Positions 36,072 to 45,945 are shown, counted from the first letter of the stretch. The stretch is 64,000 nt of DNA from JBBQED01 sp038320345 (GCA_038320345.1 JBBQED010000004.1:1-64000); one strand, 5' to 3'. Notes: a model not told the origin generated them from the letters alone. Made by a program: numbers and translations.

Positions 36072-36776
36072 ATGAAACCAGAAGAGAAATCAATATTAAG
36101 TAGTTTCGTTCCTCCCTTGATTTTTGTGGGTTTACTCTGGCTCGTGAAAGGTATCGAGATGTATTTTCATATCGAGTTACACCACTTCGGGATCTTCCCA
36201 AGAGATCTATCCTCACTGAAAGGAATCTTAACGATGCCTTTTATTCATGATGATTTTAAGCATCTTTTCTCTAACACGTTACCGTTAGTGGTGATGGGTG
36301 CAATGCTCATTTATTTTTATAGAGCTATCAGCACCAAAGTATTTCTATGGATTTGGCTTTTGCATACCGTATGGTTATGGATTGGAGGCCGACCGGCATG
36401 GCATATCGGAGCAAGTGGAATCGTTTACGGACTAGCTTCGTTTCTTTTGTTCAGTGGTGTATTGAGAAAAGATATTCGCTTGATGGCATTATCTATGCTC
36501 GTGATATTTTTATACGGTGGAATGATCTGGGGGATGTTTCCGATTTTTTATGGAATGTCGTGGGAAGCTCATTTATTTGGAGCGATGTCGGGATTTTTAT
36601 TGGCATGGGTGTACCGTGAAGAAGGTCCGCAACGAAAAGTGTACGACTGGGAATCAGAACCGGAAGAAGAATTTACACAGCCCTTCTCGCAAATATCAAG
36701 CACTTCAGATCTAACTCCTTTTACAGAGATAAAAATAAATAAAGAAGAAGAATCCTCAGAAGGTAAGCTGGAATGA
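36072..36776 (+). CDS. Rhomboid-family intramembrane serine protease
   Basis: A 234-residue membrane protease with six predicted helices. The catalytic dyad is S115 in the HIGASG motif (about 111-116) and H167 in WEAHLFGAMSG. The oxyanion-hole element HLFSN (about 64-68) is also present. After the last helix a polar C-terminal tail of about 50 residues (from YREEG) is rich in Glu and Ser. The start at 36072 (MKPEEKS) is chosen because the promoter box lies just before it; the longer frame adds 24 unlikely residues. The 3' end overlaps the opposite-strand DUF5686 gene by 21 bases. Substrates are unknown. Confidence 0.92.
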   Translation: MKPEEKSILSSFVPPLIFVGLLWLVKGIEMYFHIELHHFGIFPRDLSSLKGILTMPFIHDDFKHLFSNTLPLVVMGAMLIYFYRAISTKVFLWIWLLHTVWLWIGGRPAWHIGASGIVYGLASFLLFSGVLRKDIRLMALSMLVIFLYGGMIWGMFPIFYGMSWEAHLFGAMSGFLLAWVYREEGPQRKVYDWESEPEEEFTQPFSQISSTSDLTPFTEIKINKEEESSEGKLE

Positions 36777-39233
36777 TCCACGGATTCCAAACTTCGCAAT
36801 ATTCCGGTTTTCGAGATATGCAAGTCGCCAGAGAAAATCGATGCGAATGATTTTAAAAATATTTTCAACGCCAGCACCTACTTCCATGTAAGGTTTTTTA
36901 TTCAGCGTATAGAAGGCTTCTTGATTAACATTAACCTCCAGATTTTTATCTGAAAGTTGACCCCATACTGCTTTTGCTTGAACAACTTCACGCCATTTCA
37001 ATTTACGCAGTAATGGAATTTTATCGAGGAAAAATCCATCGAAGTGATGCGTTGCAAAAGCACTAACATAATAATCACTGGCGAACTCAAAATAGTTCAT
37101 CATATTAAATGCAGCATAATCATAGAAATAAGTTTCATTACCCGGATGCAATTCTAACAACGGATACGGAACATTTCCCCAAGTATGACCAGCAGCAACA
37201 ATATAGTAGGTGTAACCAAAAGGAGGTAACTTAATACGATCATCAACTTTGATGGTAAGTTTATCATACGTAAATCCTCCGTCTAAAAATCCTTTCAGTC
37301 CGTGTGCGTAGATCACTTGTAAAACCGGATAATCACTTCCTATACTTACACGATCTACTTTACCAGTAACAAACTTCTCGCGATACGCGAAGCGTGTATA
37401 GAATGAAACTTCACTCACATTATAATTCGCTTTCACTTCGGTATGAGCATCATCTGCATAATACCGAACATCTAGTTTTCCTAGAGGACTATATAATCCT
37501 CTAGAAAGTGTAATCTTATTAGAGAATCCCGGCACCCATTCCATCTCATACCAGAATCTTTTAATGTCGACGGAATTAAGTTTAGATGCAGGATTTCTCC
37601 GAAAGAGAGAGGATAAAATATTATCATCCTGAAAAGCGTTTTCACTTTGTCCTAGCTGCTGAACATCATTCTTGAAAGAAAGACCAATAAACTGTCGTGG
37701 TTTCTTCGAGAAATTATAGCGTATATTTCCTCCGTATTTGAACCGTTGATCTTTGGTACCATAAGCGAGGTAACCATCAATTAAAATTTTTGTACTTAAA
37801 TCATCACTCGTCCTAGCTCCTATCCTAAAGCGGTTTCCTTCAATCTGATTAAAACTATACAACGTATAATACGGACCTAGTTCAATTTTACCAATATCAC
37901 GATAACCTGTAAAGAATAAGGTGATGATATCTACATAAGTTCTAAATGCAGGTAATGTTTTTATTGTATCCACCATATGGTAGATGATCTTCTCTCTACT
38001 CGATAAACTATCATGCCGCGTTTGTTGCCAATAATCATCTTTTCTGCTCAGTGCAGAATCACTGACGACAATATTTTCAGATCCTTTAAATATTCCTTCA
38101 GGTATTGCCTCGTTAATTTTAAAATCTTTATACGATGTAGTTTTCCTACCAATAAAACCAAGACCGTCATCCTTAGCAGCAAAATCTACTACTAACAAAT
38201 CCTTACTCATCATCCAGTTGGCATTATTCACTCTGGTGAATTCCTGGACGATTGCCATATCTTCCACCCAATTAATATTCGCATCTCCTGCTATGCGCAT
38301 ATTGATTTTCTTGATCGCAAAGGTGGTATCATGTACCCAGAATTCTCCAACGAAGGTTAGTTCCTGTGGACGACGTGGTTTAAACTTCAATTTATAACAC
38401 CATTGATCTTCGAGAAAAGCACTATCTAACAAATAATATCGGTAATAAACTAAACCTAAATCAGAGATCGGACTAACAAAACTTTTCCCAAAGAGATCAA
38501 TGAAGTTGAGATAGATATTGGTCCGTTGATACATGTCGCCAAGAAACTGTGTAACGGAGGCGTTCTCCAGACCAGAAACTTTTGAACCTTTGATAATTTC
38601 TTTTTTATTCTGAGGACTATTCCGGTAGTATAAATCAGATATCGTTTCAGAAATAAAGAATGGCAGAAAGGGTCGACTATTTGTTTCGCTACTATCGATA
38701 TTTTCAAAAATAAAAGAGAATGGTTTAAGGATTTTTCTATTCTTAAATTTTTCAGTGATGTTTGTTAAATCGAATTCGAGTTTATTATAGACTTCGTACT
38801 GATAAGAATCCAATCGACGTAAATCGTTTTCATCTTTATGCTTAATGATATTCCGAAGGATAATATTAGCAGGATTTTCACCGGCATTAATCGTGACTTC
38901 TTTCAGATCAATTTTACTAGCTTTCAAAACAATATTGATGACTTGAGTTTGACCTTTCTTTACTCGCATTTTTACCTGCTGATAACCTACCATCGTGGCG
39001 AGAATAGAATCAGTAGGTTCGGTAGTTGTCAGCGTGAAATTTCCGTCAAAATCAGTATTGGCACCTATGATTGTGCCCTTAAAAATTACGGTTGCAAAAG
39101 GAATAGGCTCATTGGTAAGTACATCAGTTAACTTGCCAGTAATGCGAGTTTCCTGCGCAAATGTTACCCATGCCATCAACATGAAGCCACAAAGGAGAAA
39201 ACTGCTTTTTATAAGAGAGGAAGAAAGTGGCAT
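36756..39233 (-). CDS. DUF5686 outer-membrane protein with carboxypeptidase-like domain
   Basis: An 825-residue protein. After a signal peptide (ending near TFAQ) comes a carboxypeptidase-regulatory-like beta domain (TRITGKLTDVLTNEPIPFATV... residues ~28-115). A mixed region with NIILRNIIKHKDEND and YQYEVYNKLEFDLTNI follows, and then a long beta-barrel-like C-terminal part ending in IRGSFQLTF, whose terminal Phe is typical of outer-membrane barrels. This order matches the DUF5686 family of Bacteroidota, for which no function is established as far as is recalled. There is no TonB plug, so it is not a TonB-dependent receptor. It converges with the rhomboid gene. Confidence 0.87.
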   Translation of the reverse strand: MPLSSSLIKSSFLLCGFMLMAWVTFAQETRITGKLTDVLTNEPIPFATVIFKGTIIGANTDFDGNFTLTTTEPTDSILATMVGYQQVKMRVKKGQTQVINIVLKASKIDLKEVTINAGENPANIILRNIIKHKDENDLRRLDSYQYEVYNKLEFDLTNITEKFKNRKILKPFSFIFENIDSSETNSRPFLPFFISETISDLYYRNSPQNKKEIIKGSKVSGLENASVTQFLGDMYQRTNIYLNFIDLFGKSFVSPISDLGLVYYRYYLLDSAFLEDQWCYKLKFKPRRPQELTFVGEFWVHDTTFAIKKINMRIAGDANINWVEDMAIVQEFTRVNNANWMMSKDLLVVDFAAKDDGLGFIGRKTTSYKDFKINEAIPEGIFKGSENIVVSDSALSRKDDYWQQTRHDSLSSREKIIYHMVDTIKTLPAFRTYVDIITLFFTGYRDIGKIELGPYYTLYSFNQIEGNRFRIGARTSDDLSTKILIDGYLAYGTKDQRFKYGGNIRYNFSKKPRQFIGLSFKNDVQQLGQSENAFQDDNILSSLFRRNPASKLNSVDIKRFWYEMEWVPGFSNKITLSRGLYSPLGKLDVRYYADDAHTEVKANYNVSEVSFYTRFAYREKFVTGKVDRVSIGSDYPVLQVIYAHGLKGFLDGGFTYDKLTIKVDDRIKLPPFGYTYYIVAAGHTWGNVPYPLLELHPGNETYFYDYAAFNMMNYFEFASDYYVSAFATHHFDGFFLDKIPLLRKLKWREVVQAKAVWGQLSDKNLEVNVNQEAFYTLNKKPYMEVGAGVENIFKIIRIDFLWRLAYLENRNIAKFGIRGSFQLTF

Positions 39234-39273
39234 AGTGGGTTAAATCCTAATATCTGGATTTTTTACGAAATAA

Positions 39274-39618
39274 TTATTTCAAAGTTATCAATTCTTCCCA
39301 GTACTCTAGGGCTCTACGGGTATGAGGGATCACAATTGTGCCACCAACAAGATTGGCGACCGAAAAAATCTCGAAGAGTTCTTCAGAAGTGACGCCTTCA
39401 TCATGGCATTTTTCAAGATGATAACGGATGCAATCATCGCATCTGAGTACCATCGAAGAAATTAATCCTAGCATCTCTTTGGTTTTCACCGATAATGCTC
39501 CCGCTTGGTATGTAGAAGTATCCAACGCATATAAACGTTTGATGTTCACATTACCTCCGGCCAGAATTTTTTCATTCATTCGAGAACGGTACTCATTAAA
39601 ATCTTTTACTAATGCCAT
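39274..39618 (-). CDS. AhpD-like / carboxymuconolactone decarboxylase-family protein
   Basis: A 114-residue all-alpha protein. The CMD-family signature is LRCDDCIRYHLEKCHDEGVTSEELFE, with a redox-capable CxxC followed six residues later by the HLEKC... histidine region, as in AhpD-type peroxidase partners. It probably acts in thiol-based peroxide reduction or a related reaction; the substrate is unknown. A TAAATTTG box (minus strand) lies 15 bp upstream. The DUF5686 gene follows after 40 bp on the same strand. Confidence 0.87.
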   Translation of the reverse strand: MALVKDFNEYRSRMNEKILAGGNVNIKRLYALDTSTYQAGALSVKTKEMLGLISSMVLRCDDCIRYHLEKCHDEGVTSEELFEIFSVANLVGGTIVIPHTRRALEYWEELITLK

Positions 39619-39632
39619 CGTCCGATTTTTAA

Positions 39633-39640
39633 CAAATTTA
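39633..39640 (-). promoter_or_regulatory. -7 box of the AhpD-like gene
   Basis: Minus-strand TAAATTTG, full TAnnTTTG match, 14 bp before the ATG. No well-spaced -33 element. Confidence 0.45.
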
Positions 39641-39720
39641 TTATTGTACTATTTAATTCACATTTAAAAGATACTGTAATGTAAAAAATAAAAGCTTAAC
39701 TGTTTATTTTTCTTGATCAA

Positions 39721-40542
39721 TTATGCTGCGACTTCTTTTTTTCCTCGCTCTACCATCATGGAAACATAAATACTAATTTCATATAAGATAAAGAGTGGAA
39801 TCGCTACCAGCATCTGACTGGTCACATCAGGGGAAGGAGTAATTACTGCTGCCAGGATCAGATTTATCACCATGGCATGTTTTCGATATTGGCGCATAAA
39901 TTTCGGGGTAACGATTCCCAATTTACTCAGGAAATAGATGATCATCGGTAGTTCGAAAACAAGGCCGGTTGATAACGACATTACCGTTACTATATTGATA
40001 TACGAATCTAGGCTGATTGTATTGCTCACTTCTGCACTTACTTGATAATTTCCCAGAAAACTAATCGACATGGGTGTGATGAGATAATAACCGAAAAGCA
40101 AACCAAGGACAAAAAGTAACGTTGTAAAAAATACGATTCCGCGAGAATACTTCAGTTCCTTGTCGGAGAGTGCAGGTTTGATAAATCTCCAGATCTCCCA
40201 GATAAAATATGGAAACGCCATAATAAAACCCGCCATAAATGCAATCCACATATGTGTGGTAAATTGCCCACTGATACTAAGATTCACCACTTTGAAATCG
40301 ATACGATCGAAACACATATCTAAGTTGAACTTTTGAGAAAGCTCGCAAAGTACTCTGTAGGTCCAGAAATTACTGTTTTTAGGAGCGAGGATTATTCCAT
40401 CGAAAATAAGTTCCTTATTGAGAAATGCTATCAGCGCAAACACAAAAATTGCAGCAGCGGAACGAACCAGATGCCAGCGGAGAGCTTCTAGATGATCCAG
40501 AAAATGCATCTCCTTACCCTCACCTCTTGAACTAAACTTCAT
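39721..40542 (-). CDS. tatC: Twin-arginine translocase subunit TatC
   Basis: Core receptor of the Tat system for export of folded proteins; 273 residues with six membrane helices. The N-terminal HFLDHLEALRWHLVRS is the cytoplasmic signal-binding element, and FPYFIWEIWRFIKPALSDKE is the first cytoplasmic loop. A conserved FELPMIIYFLSKLGI and a VITPSPDVTSQMLVAIPLFILYEISI end follow. It has an enlarged first periplasmic loop (about residues 45-100), which is usual in Bacteroidota. No tatA is in the window. kdsD lies 63 bp upstream on the same strand. Confidence 0.97.
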   Translation of the reverse strand: MKFSSRGEGKEMHFLDHLEALRWHLVRSAAAIFVFALIAFLNKELIFDGIILAPKNSNFWTYRVLCELSQKFNLDMCFDRIDFKVVNLSISGQFTTHMWIAFMAGFIMAFPYFIWEIWRFIKPALSDKELKYSRGIVFFTTLLFVLGLLFGYYLITPMSISFLGNYQVSAEVSNTISLDSYINIVTVMSLSTGLVFELPMIIYFLSKLGIVTPKFMRQYRKHAMVINLILAAVITPSPDVTSQMLVAIPLFILYEISIYVSMMVERGKKEVAA

Positions 40543-40605
40543 CTTTTCCTTTCGCTTTTTAATGATTAACCCGCTGATCTTCTTTTAACTATGATTAAAG
40601 GGCAT

Positions 40606-41571
40606 TTAAAGAATGCCTTCTCTGAGCAAATCATGGAGGTGCACAAATCCCAGAAACTTTTCTTTATCAGTCACTACCAAGGCCGTAATATTACTGGCTT
40701 TCATCATTTGAAGTGCCTCAACTGCCATCATATCTTTTTCTGCCTGTTTTGGATTTTTAGTCATGATATCTTTGGCCCTTAGTTTATCAAATTGCTTTCC
40801 GCTCTGCATCATCCTACGGAGATCTCCATCCGTGATGATACCCAGCAATTTCTTTTTTTCGATCACCGCTGTACAGCCTAAACGATTGGAGGAAATCTCC
40901 AGAATCACCTCGTTTACAGTAGCATTAGGAGAAACTGCAGGTTTGGCATTATTCTCCCAAAGGTCATCCACTTTAAGATAAAGACGTTTGCCGAGAGCTC
41001 CTCCAGGATGATATCTGGCAAAATCTTCAGAAGTAAAACCTCGAAGATCCAATAAACACACCGCAAGCGCATCGCCCATTGCTAACTGAGCTGTTGTACT
41101 GCTTGTGGGCGCCAGATTATTAGGACACGCTTCTTTTTTTACCGAGGTATCTAAAAGGTAATCAGCATGTTCGGCAAGATACGATGTTTTATTTCCAGCC
41201 ATTGCGATAAGTGGATAACCACCACTTCGAATCAAGGGTACGAGGACTTTAATTTCCGGAGTATTACCACTATTGGAAATTACAATCACAACATCTCCCT
41301 TTTGCACCATTCCAAGGTCGCCATGAATTGCATCTGCGGCATGCATGAAAATGGCTGGCGTTCCCGTCGAATTAAAAGTAGCCACTATTTTACTAGCGAT
41401 AATGGCACTTTTCCCAATTCCGCTGACGATGACACGACCCTTCATGTGAAGAATAATCTTCACCGCCTCTGCGAAATCCTTATCCAGAGCGGTTTTTAGT
41501 CCGCTGACTGCTTCTGCTTCAATATCCAGCGTTTTTCTGGCTAGCGTGAGTATTTTACGATTATCGCTCAT
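40606..41571 (-). CDS. kdsD: D-arabinose 5-phosphate isomerase
   Basis: Converts ribulose 5-phosphate to arabinose 5-phosphate, the first step toward the Kdo sugar of lipopolysaccharide. The 321-residue protein has an N-terminal SIS domain (about 30-190, with GRVIVSGIGKSA, GTPAIFMHAADAIHGDLG and SNSGNTPEI) and a C-terminal pair of CBS domains (about 205-321). This is the full-length KdsD/KpsF arrangement. tatC follows on the same strand. No other Kdo gene is in the window. Confidence 0.95.
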   Translation of the reverse strand: MSDNRKILTLARKTLDIEAEAVSGLKTALDKDFAEAVKIILHMKGRVIVSGIGKSAIIASKIVATFNSTGTPAIFMHAADAIHGDLGMVQKGDVVIVISNSGNTPEIKVLVPLIRSGGYPLIAMAGNKTSYLAEHADYLLDTSVKKEACPNNLAPTSSTTAQLAMGDALAVCLLDLRGFTSEDFARYHPGGALGKRLYLKVDDLWENNAKPAVSPNATVNEVILEISSNRLGCTAVIEKKKLLGIITDGDLRRMMQSGKQFDKLRAKDIMTKNPKQAEKDMMAVEALQMMKASNITALVVTDKEKFLGFVHLHDLLREGIL

Positions 41572-41796
41572 CCGTTCAATATCATCAGTGAATTATTTCA
41601 TGATTTCGACTCCACTATTTTCAAAATAATTATTCGGAATTTGAATCCAAACAAACTTCGAAACTACTTGTAATCTGCTTTCTAAATCATTATCTTCACC
41701 AAAGTATGTAATTAAATTTTATGTTATTACGTGAAATCAAAATGAAACATCCTGAAGAAAACAGATTGAAGCCTGAATTCGCTGACAAAAATAGAC

Positions 41797-41804
41797 TAAA
41801 TTTG
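41797..41804 (+). promoter_or_regulatory. -7 box of recQ
   Basis: TAAATTTG, full TAnnTTTG match, 23 bp before the ATG at 41828. The nearest TTG upstream is 28 bp away, longer than usual. Confidence 0.5.
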
Positions 41805-41827
41805 TCGTCCTTTAATTTCCTGTGTAC

Positions 41828-44020
41828 ATGTTAGTGGAAGAGACAACGCTTATAGATGCGTTAAATAAATTCTTTGGTTACGAATCATTCAAGGGCGAAC
41901 AGGAGGCGATCATACGCAATGTCCTGGAACGCAAGAATACCTTCGTAATTATGCCTACTGGAGGTGGCAAATCAATGTGCTACCAGTTGCCTGCTCTGAT
42001 GAGTGAAGGTACCGCCATCATTATATCTCCTTTAATTGCGCTGATGAAAAATCAGGTGGATTCCATCCGCGGTTTTAATACTGAAGATGGAGTTGCACAT
42101 TTTATGAATTCGTCGCTAACGAAAAATGAGATTACAACAGTAAGGAAAGATATCTTAGCAGGAAAAACAAAATTATTATTCGTGGCTCCCGAGTCACTTA
42201 CTAAAGAAGAGAATGTTAAATTTCTTCAGGAAGTAAATATTTCGTTTTTTGCGATTGATGAAGCACATTGTATTTCAGAATGGGGTCACGACTTCCGTCC
42301 TGAATACCGTCGACTTCGTCCGATTATCGAACAAATTGGGGAAGTGCCCATCATTGCATTAACCGCTACTGCAACAGAAAAAGTACAGGCTGATATTCAG
42401 AAGAATTTAGGGATGATGGATGCATTGGTTTTTAAAGCATCTTTCAACCGCCCGAATCTCTATTATGAAATTCGTCCGAAGTTGAATGTTTTAAAAGAGA
42501 TTATCAAATTCGTAAAACAGAATACTGGCAAATCAGGAATTATATATTGCCTCAGCCGTAAAAAAGTGGAAGAGGTTGCACAAACACTTACCGTAAATGG
42601 AATTAAAGCTCTGCCTTATCATGCAGGACTGGATGCCGGTACACGTGCTACACATCAGGATAAATTTCTGATGGAAGAAGTAGATGTGATTGTTGCGACC
42701 ATTGCTTTCGGAATGGGAATCGATAAACCAGATGTTCGCTTTGTAATTCACCATGATATTCCAAAAAGTCTGGAAGGATATTATCAGGAAACTGGTAGAG
42801 CTGGTCGCGATGGACGTGAAGGAAAATGTGTGACTTTCTATAGCTTCAAAGACATTGAGAAGTTAGAAAAATTCATGAAAGGGAAGCCTGTTGCAGAGCA
42901 GGAAATCGGAAAACAACTTTTATTAGAGACTGTTGGTTATGCCGAAACTTCCGTTTGCCGACGTAGAGTACTCTTAAATTATTTTGGCGAAAAATATGAT
43001 CAGGATAATTGTGGAGCTTGTGATAACTGTCTGCATCCTAAACCTCTGATTGAAGCACAGGATGAACTTGAACTCTTACTCGAATGTATCCTTGCTGTTA
43101 AAGAAAAACATCAGGCGGAGCATGTCGTGAATGTGCTGATGGGCAAAACAGATCAGCAAGTAAAAACATATAAGCACGATAAGCTGGAACTTTTTGGTGA
43201 CGGCGCAGATCAAACCGATCGTTTCTGGACCGCATTAATCCGTCAAGCATTGTTATCTGATCTGCTTGGAAAAGATATTGATAATTACGGATTGCTGAAT
43301 GTGAGCGAAAAAGGACATGCTTACATTAAAAATCCTACCTCCTTTAAGATTGCTCTCGATACCAACTTCGATAATACGGAGACGGATGAAGATGATGAGT
43401 TTTCAGGCTCAGGAAGTGGTGGTGCTGCCGACGAACAACTTTTTGAGATGTTAAAAAATCTCCGGAAGAATGTTGCCAAACAAAAGAACCTCCCTCCTTT
43501 CGTTATTTTTCAGGATCCTTCGCTCGAAGAAATGGCGACGAACTATCCTATCACCATTGATGAATTAAAAAACATTACCGGTGTAGGATCAGGAAAAGCT
43601 GTAAAGTATGGTAAACCTTTTGTGGATACCATCAAAAAATATGTAGAAGATAATGAGATAGAACGTCCGATGGATCTCATTGTAAAAAGTGTGGTGAATA
43701 AGAGCGGACTAAAAGTGTATATCATTCAGAATATAGATCGTAAGATTTCTTTGGAAGATATGGCTGTTGCAAAAGGCATGGCGTTGAAAGAACTGATCGG
43801 AGAAATTGAAAGTATCGTGAGTTCCGGGACAAGAGTAGATATCAGTTATTACATCAACGAAGTAATTGATGAAGACCGCCAGAGCGAAGTATTCGAATAT
43901 TTCGGTACTGCAGAAACTGATTCTGTTGAAGATGCGCTGAAAGACTTAGGTGAAGATGATTACACGCAAGAAGACGTTCGTTTGATGCGAATACGCTTCA
44001 TGAGTGAAGTAGGAAACTAA
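41828..44020 (+). CDS. recQ: ATP-dependent DNA helicase RecQ
   Basis: A 3'-5' DNA helicase of recombination and repair, 730 residues. It has the RecQ motif 0 (FFGYESFKGEQEAI), Walker A MPTGGGKS, DEAH box with the aromatic-rich loop (IDEAHCISEWGHDFRPEYR), and motif VI QETGRAGRDG. The zinc-binding site follows (CRRRVLLNYFGE...NCGACDNC), then a winged-helix RQC domain and an HRDC-like domain near 500-590. A further C-terminal region of about 100 residues has helix-turn-helix character. The ATG at 41828 is preferred to the GTG two codons upstream. Transcription ends at the hairpin just after the stop. Confidence 0.96.
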   Translation: MLVEETTLIDALNKFFGYESFKGEQEAIIRNVLERKNTFVIMPTGGGKSMCYQLPALMSEGTAIIISPLIALMKNQVDSIRGFNTEDGVAHFMNSSLTKNEITTVRKDILAGKTKLLFVAPESLTKEENVKFLQEVNISFFAIDEAHCISEWGHDFRPEYRRLRPIIEQIGEVPIIALTATATEKVQADIQKNLGMMDALVFKASFNRPNLYYEIRPKLNVLKEIIKFVKQNTGKSGIIYCLSRKKVEEVAQTLTVNGIKALPYHAGLDAGTRATHQDKFLMEEVDVIVATIAFGMGIDKPDVRFVIHHDIPKSLEGYYQETGRAGRDGREGKCVTFYSFKDIEKLEKFMKGKPVAEQEIGKQLLLETVGYAETSVCRRRVLLNYFGEKYDQDNCGACDNCLHPKPLIEAQDELELLLECILAVKEKHQAEHVVNVLMGKTDQQVKTYKHDKLELFGDGADQTDRFWTALIRQALLSDLLGKDIDNYGLLNVSEKGHAYIKNPTSFKIALDTNFDNTETDEDDEFSGSGSGGAADEQLFEMLKNLRKNVAKQKNLPPFVIFQDPSLEEMATNYPITIDELKNITGVGSGKAVKYGKPFVDTIKKYVEDNEIERPMDLIVKSVVNKSGLKVYIIQNIDRKISLEDMAVAKGMALKELIGEIESIVSSGTRVDISYYINEVIDEDRQSEVFEYFGTAETDSVEDALKDLGEDDYTQEDVRLMRIRFMSEVGN

Positions 44021-44040
44021 TCACTTAAAAAATAATTCTA

Positions 44041-44070
44041 AAAGCCCTAACAAAATGTTGGGGCTTTTTT
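44041..44070 (+). terminator. Intrinsic terminator after recQ
   Basis: An 11-bp stem (AAAGCCCTAAC / GTTGGGGCTTT, one T-G wobble) with a 5-base loop, followed directly by a run of T, 20 bp after the recQ stop. Confidence 0.9.
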
Positions 44071-44197
44071 GTGAGATAAAGATTTTTTGTGTTTAGAGAA
44101 AGTACCCACCAATCAGATTCTAGCATTTATAAAAAATATTATTGGTGGATATTTCTAACTATCTAAAGACTGTAGCATTTAGCCTTTTTCATTTTTT

Positions 44198-44229
44198 TTT
44201 GATATTTTCAAATTAATTTTTTATTTTTG
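44198..44229 (+). promoter_or_regulatory. Promoter of the ETR1-like kinase gene
   Basis: A TTTG (-33, 44198-44201) and a TATTTTTG (-7, 44222-44229) are separated by exactly 20 bp, matching the Bacteroidota sigma-ABfr consensus in both boxes and spacing. The ATG lies 13 bp downstream. Confidence 0.75.
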
Positions 44230-44242
44230 ATTATTCTTCATC

Positions 44243-45877
44243 ATGGATCAAATTGTAGACTTTTTCAGAGGATTATTCGATACCACTGGCTTTCCTCCCC
44301 GCTGGCATTGTGGAAAATGGACCGAATTTCACGGTTGGTTTTATATTATCAGTGATTTAATGATATGGTCAGCTTATTTTGCTATACCACTTCTGATAAT
44401 AAACTACATTTCAAAACGCAAAGAATTAAAGTATTATAAAATCTATTTTCTATTTGCAGCTTTTATTCTATCGTGTGGACTTACTCATTTATTGGATGCT
44501 ATCATTTTCTGGTTTCCACTTTATCGCCTAAGTGCTTTAATTCGATTTATCACAGGTGTCTTAAGTTGGTTTACTGTGTATCATCTTTTTAAAATGCTTC
44601 CGGCGGCATTTTCTTTAAAGACATCTGAGCAGTTAGAAGCGGAAGTTACCCAACGCATAAAAGTTGAACAAGAATTGAAATTAAAGAATCAACAATTAAA
44701 TGAAGCACAAGCCATTGCGCGAATAGGCAATTGGGAGTGGGATGTCACAACCAATATTATTTTATGGTCAGATGAATTATTCAGGATTTTTGGGTTCGAG
44801 ATCTCAAGCGAAGGGTTATCTTATGAAAAATTTTTAGCGAATATTCATCCTGAAGATCGTCCTAATGTAGAGGCAATAATTAAGCAATCACTAGATGAAA
44901 AGCATTTCATAGAATACTATCATCGACTCGTTATGGATGATGGACAAATAAAAACTATACATGCCCGCGGTGAGGTAATAACAGATGAACATGGTAAAGC
45001 AATTAGAATGATTGGAACAGGTCAAGATGTTACCGAACAGAAAAAAGCAGAAAGGGAAATTATCATAAAGTCAGCTGAACTCGAAGTGAGGAACGAAGCC
45101 TTGCAAAAATTTGCATATTTGGCATCTCATGATTTACAGGAACCATTACGAAAAATTAAAACGTATATTTCTCGCCTTCAAAGTGCCGGAGCAGAAGAAA
45201 TTGAAGAGTCACAGAGAGTAAAATATAGAGATAAAATAAAAGATGCAGCAGATCGAATGCATAGATTAATTGATGATATCCTGAATTATTCAAGGATGGC
45301 CTCGGATGCTTCTAGTTCTGAAAAAACAGATTTGAATCTTATTTTGTCAAATGTACTTGAGGACATGGAAGTAATTATAGAAACCAATAAAGCAAAAATC
45401 AACGCTGATCCTTTACCCATAATTGACGCGAACAGTACACAAATGGGTCAGGTTTTTCAAAATATTATTGCCAACGCAATTAAATTCAGGAATATTGATA
45501 CTGCCCCTGAAATTAATATTCAATGTGAGGACATTACTGGCGCGCAAATAAAAATGGATTCACAAATGAAAGCACATTACAAATTTTCGGGGTGGGATGA
45601 GAATAAATATTGGCCACGTGAAAAATTTTACAAGATCACTATCTCAGATAATGGAATTGGTTTCGAATCTAAATTTAGTGAGCGGATATTTGAAGCATTT
45701 CAAAGGCTATCAACGCGCACAAAATATGAAGGTTCAGGAATCGGATTGGCAATCTGTAAAAAAATCGTTGAAAATCACCATGGGATCATAAAAGCAGATA
45801 GCGAAGTAGGTAAGGGAAGTACTTTTACCATTATTTTGCCACGGTCCCAATCAAACTTTGAAGTTATTCAATCTTAG
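44243..45877 (+). CDS. Hybrid-type sensor kinase with ETR1-like ethylene/copper domain
   Basis: A 544-residue membrane histidine kinase. Residues ~30-120 form three membrane helices. The residues that matter in plant ETR1 are all in register: D38 (ETR1 D25), Y45 (Y32), I48 and P49 (I35, P36), I75 (I62), C78 (C65) and H82 (H69). The last two are the copper ligands, in CGLTH. A PAS domain follows (about 155-270), then the dimerisation helix with H296 in ASHDLQEPLRKI and an ATPase domain ending with GSGIGLAICKKIV. No receiver domain is attached. A stand-alone response regulator follows 68 bp later. Binding of ethylene or copper is inference; the sensed signal is unknown. Confidence 0.85.
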   Translation: MDQIVDFFRGLFDTTGFPPRWHCGKWTEFHGWFYIISDLMIWSAYFAIPLLIINYISKRKELKYYKIYFLFAAFILSCGLTHLLDAIIFWFPLYRLSALIRFITGVLSWFTVYHLFKMLPAAFSLKTSEQLEAEVTQRIKVEQELKLKNQQLNEAQAIARIGNWEWDVTTNIILWSDELFRIFGFEISSEGLSYEKFLANIHPEDRPNVEAIIKQSLDEKHFIEYYHRLVMDDGQIKTIHARGEVITDEHGKAIRMIGTGQDVTEQKKAEREIIIKSAELEVRNEALQKFAYLASHDLQEPLRKIKTYISRLQSAGAEEIEESQRVKYRDKIKDAADRMHRLIDDILNYSRMASDASSSEKTDLNLILSNVLEDMEVIIETNKAKINADPLPIIDANSTQMGQVFQNIIANAIKFRNIDTAPEINIQCEDITGAQIKMDSQMKAHYKFSGWDENKYWPREKFYKITISDNGIGFESKFSERIFEAFQRLSTRTKYEGSGIGLAICKKIVENHHGIIKADSEVGKGSTFTIILPRSQSNFEVIQS

Positions 45878-45893
45878 ATAATACTTCCTTTAT

Positions 45894-45901
45894 TATATTT
45901 G
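45894..45901 (+). promoter_or_regulatory. -7 box upstream of the response regulator
   Basis: TATATTTG, full TAnnTTTG match, 44 bp before the ATG. It may give the regulator its own transcript in addition to read-through from the kinase. Confidence 0.4.
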
Positions 45902-45945
45902 TTCAATATCTATTAACCTATGTTCAACATATAACTTACTAAATT

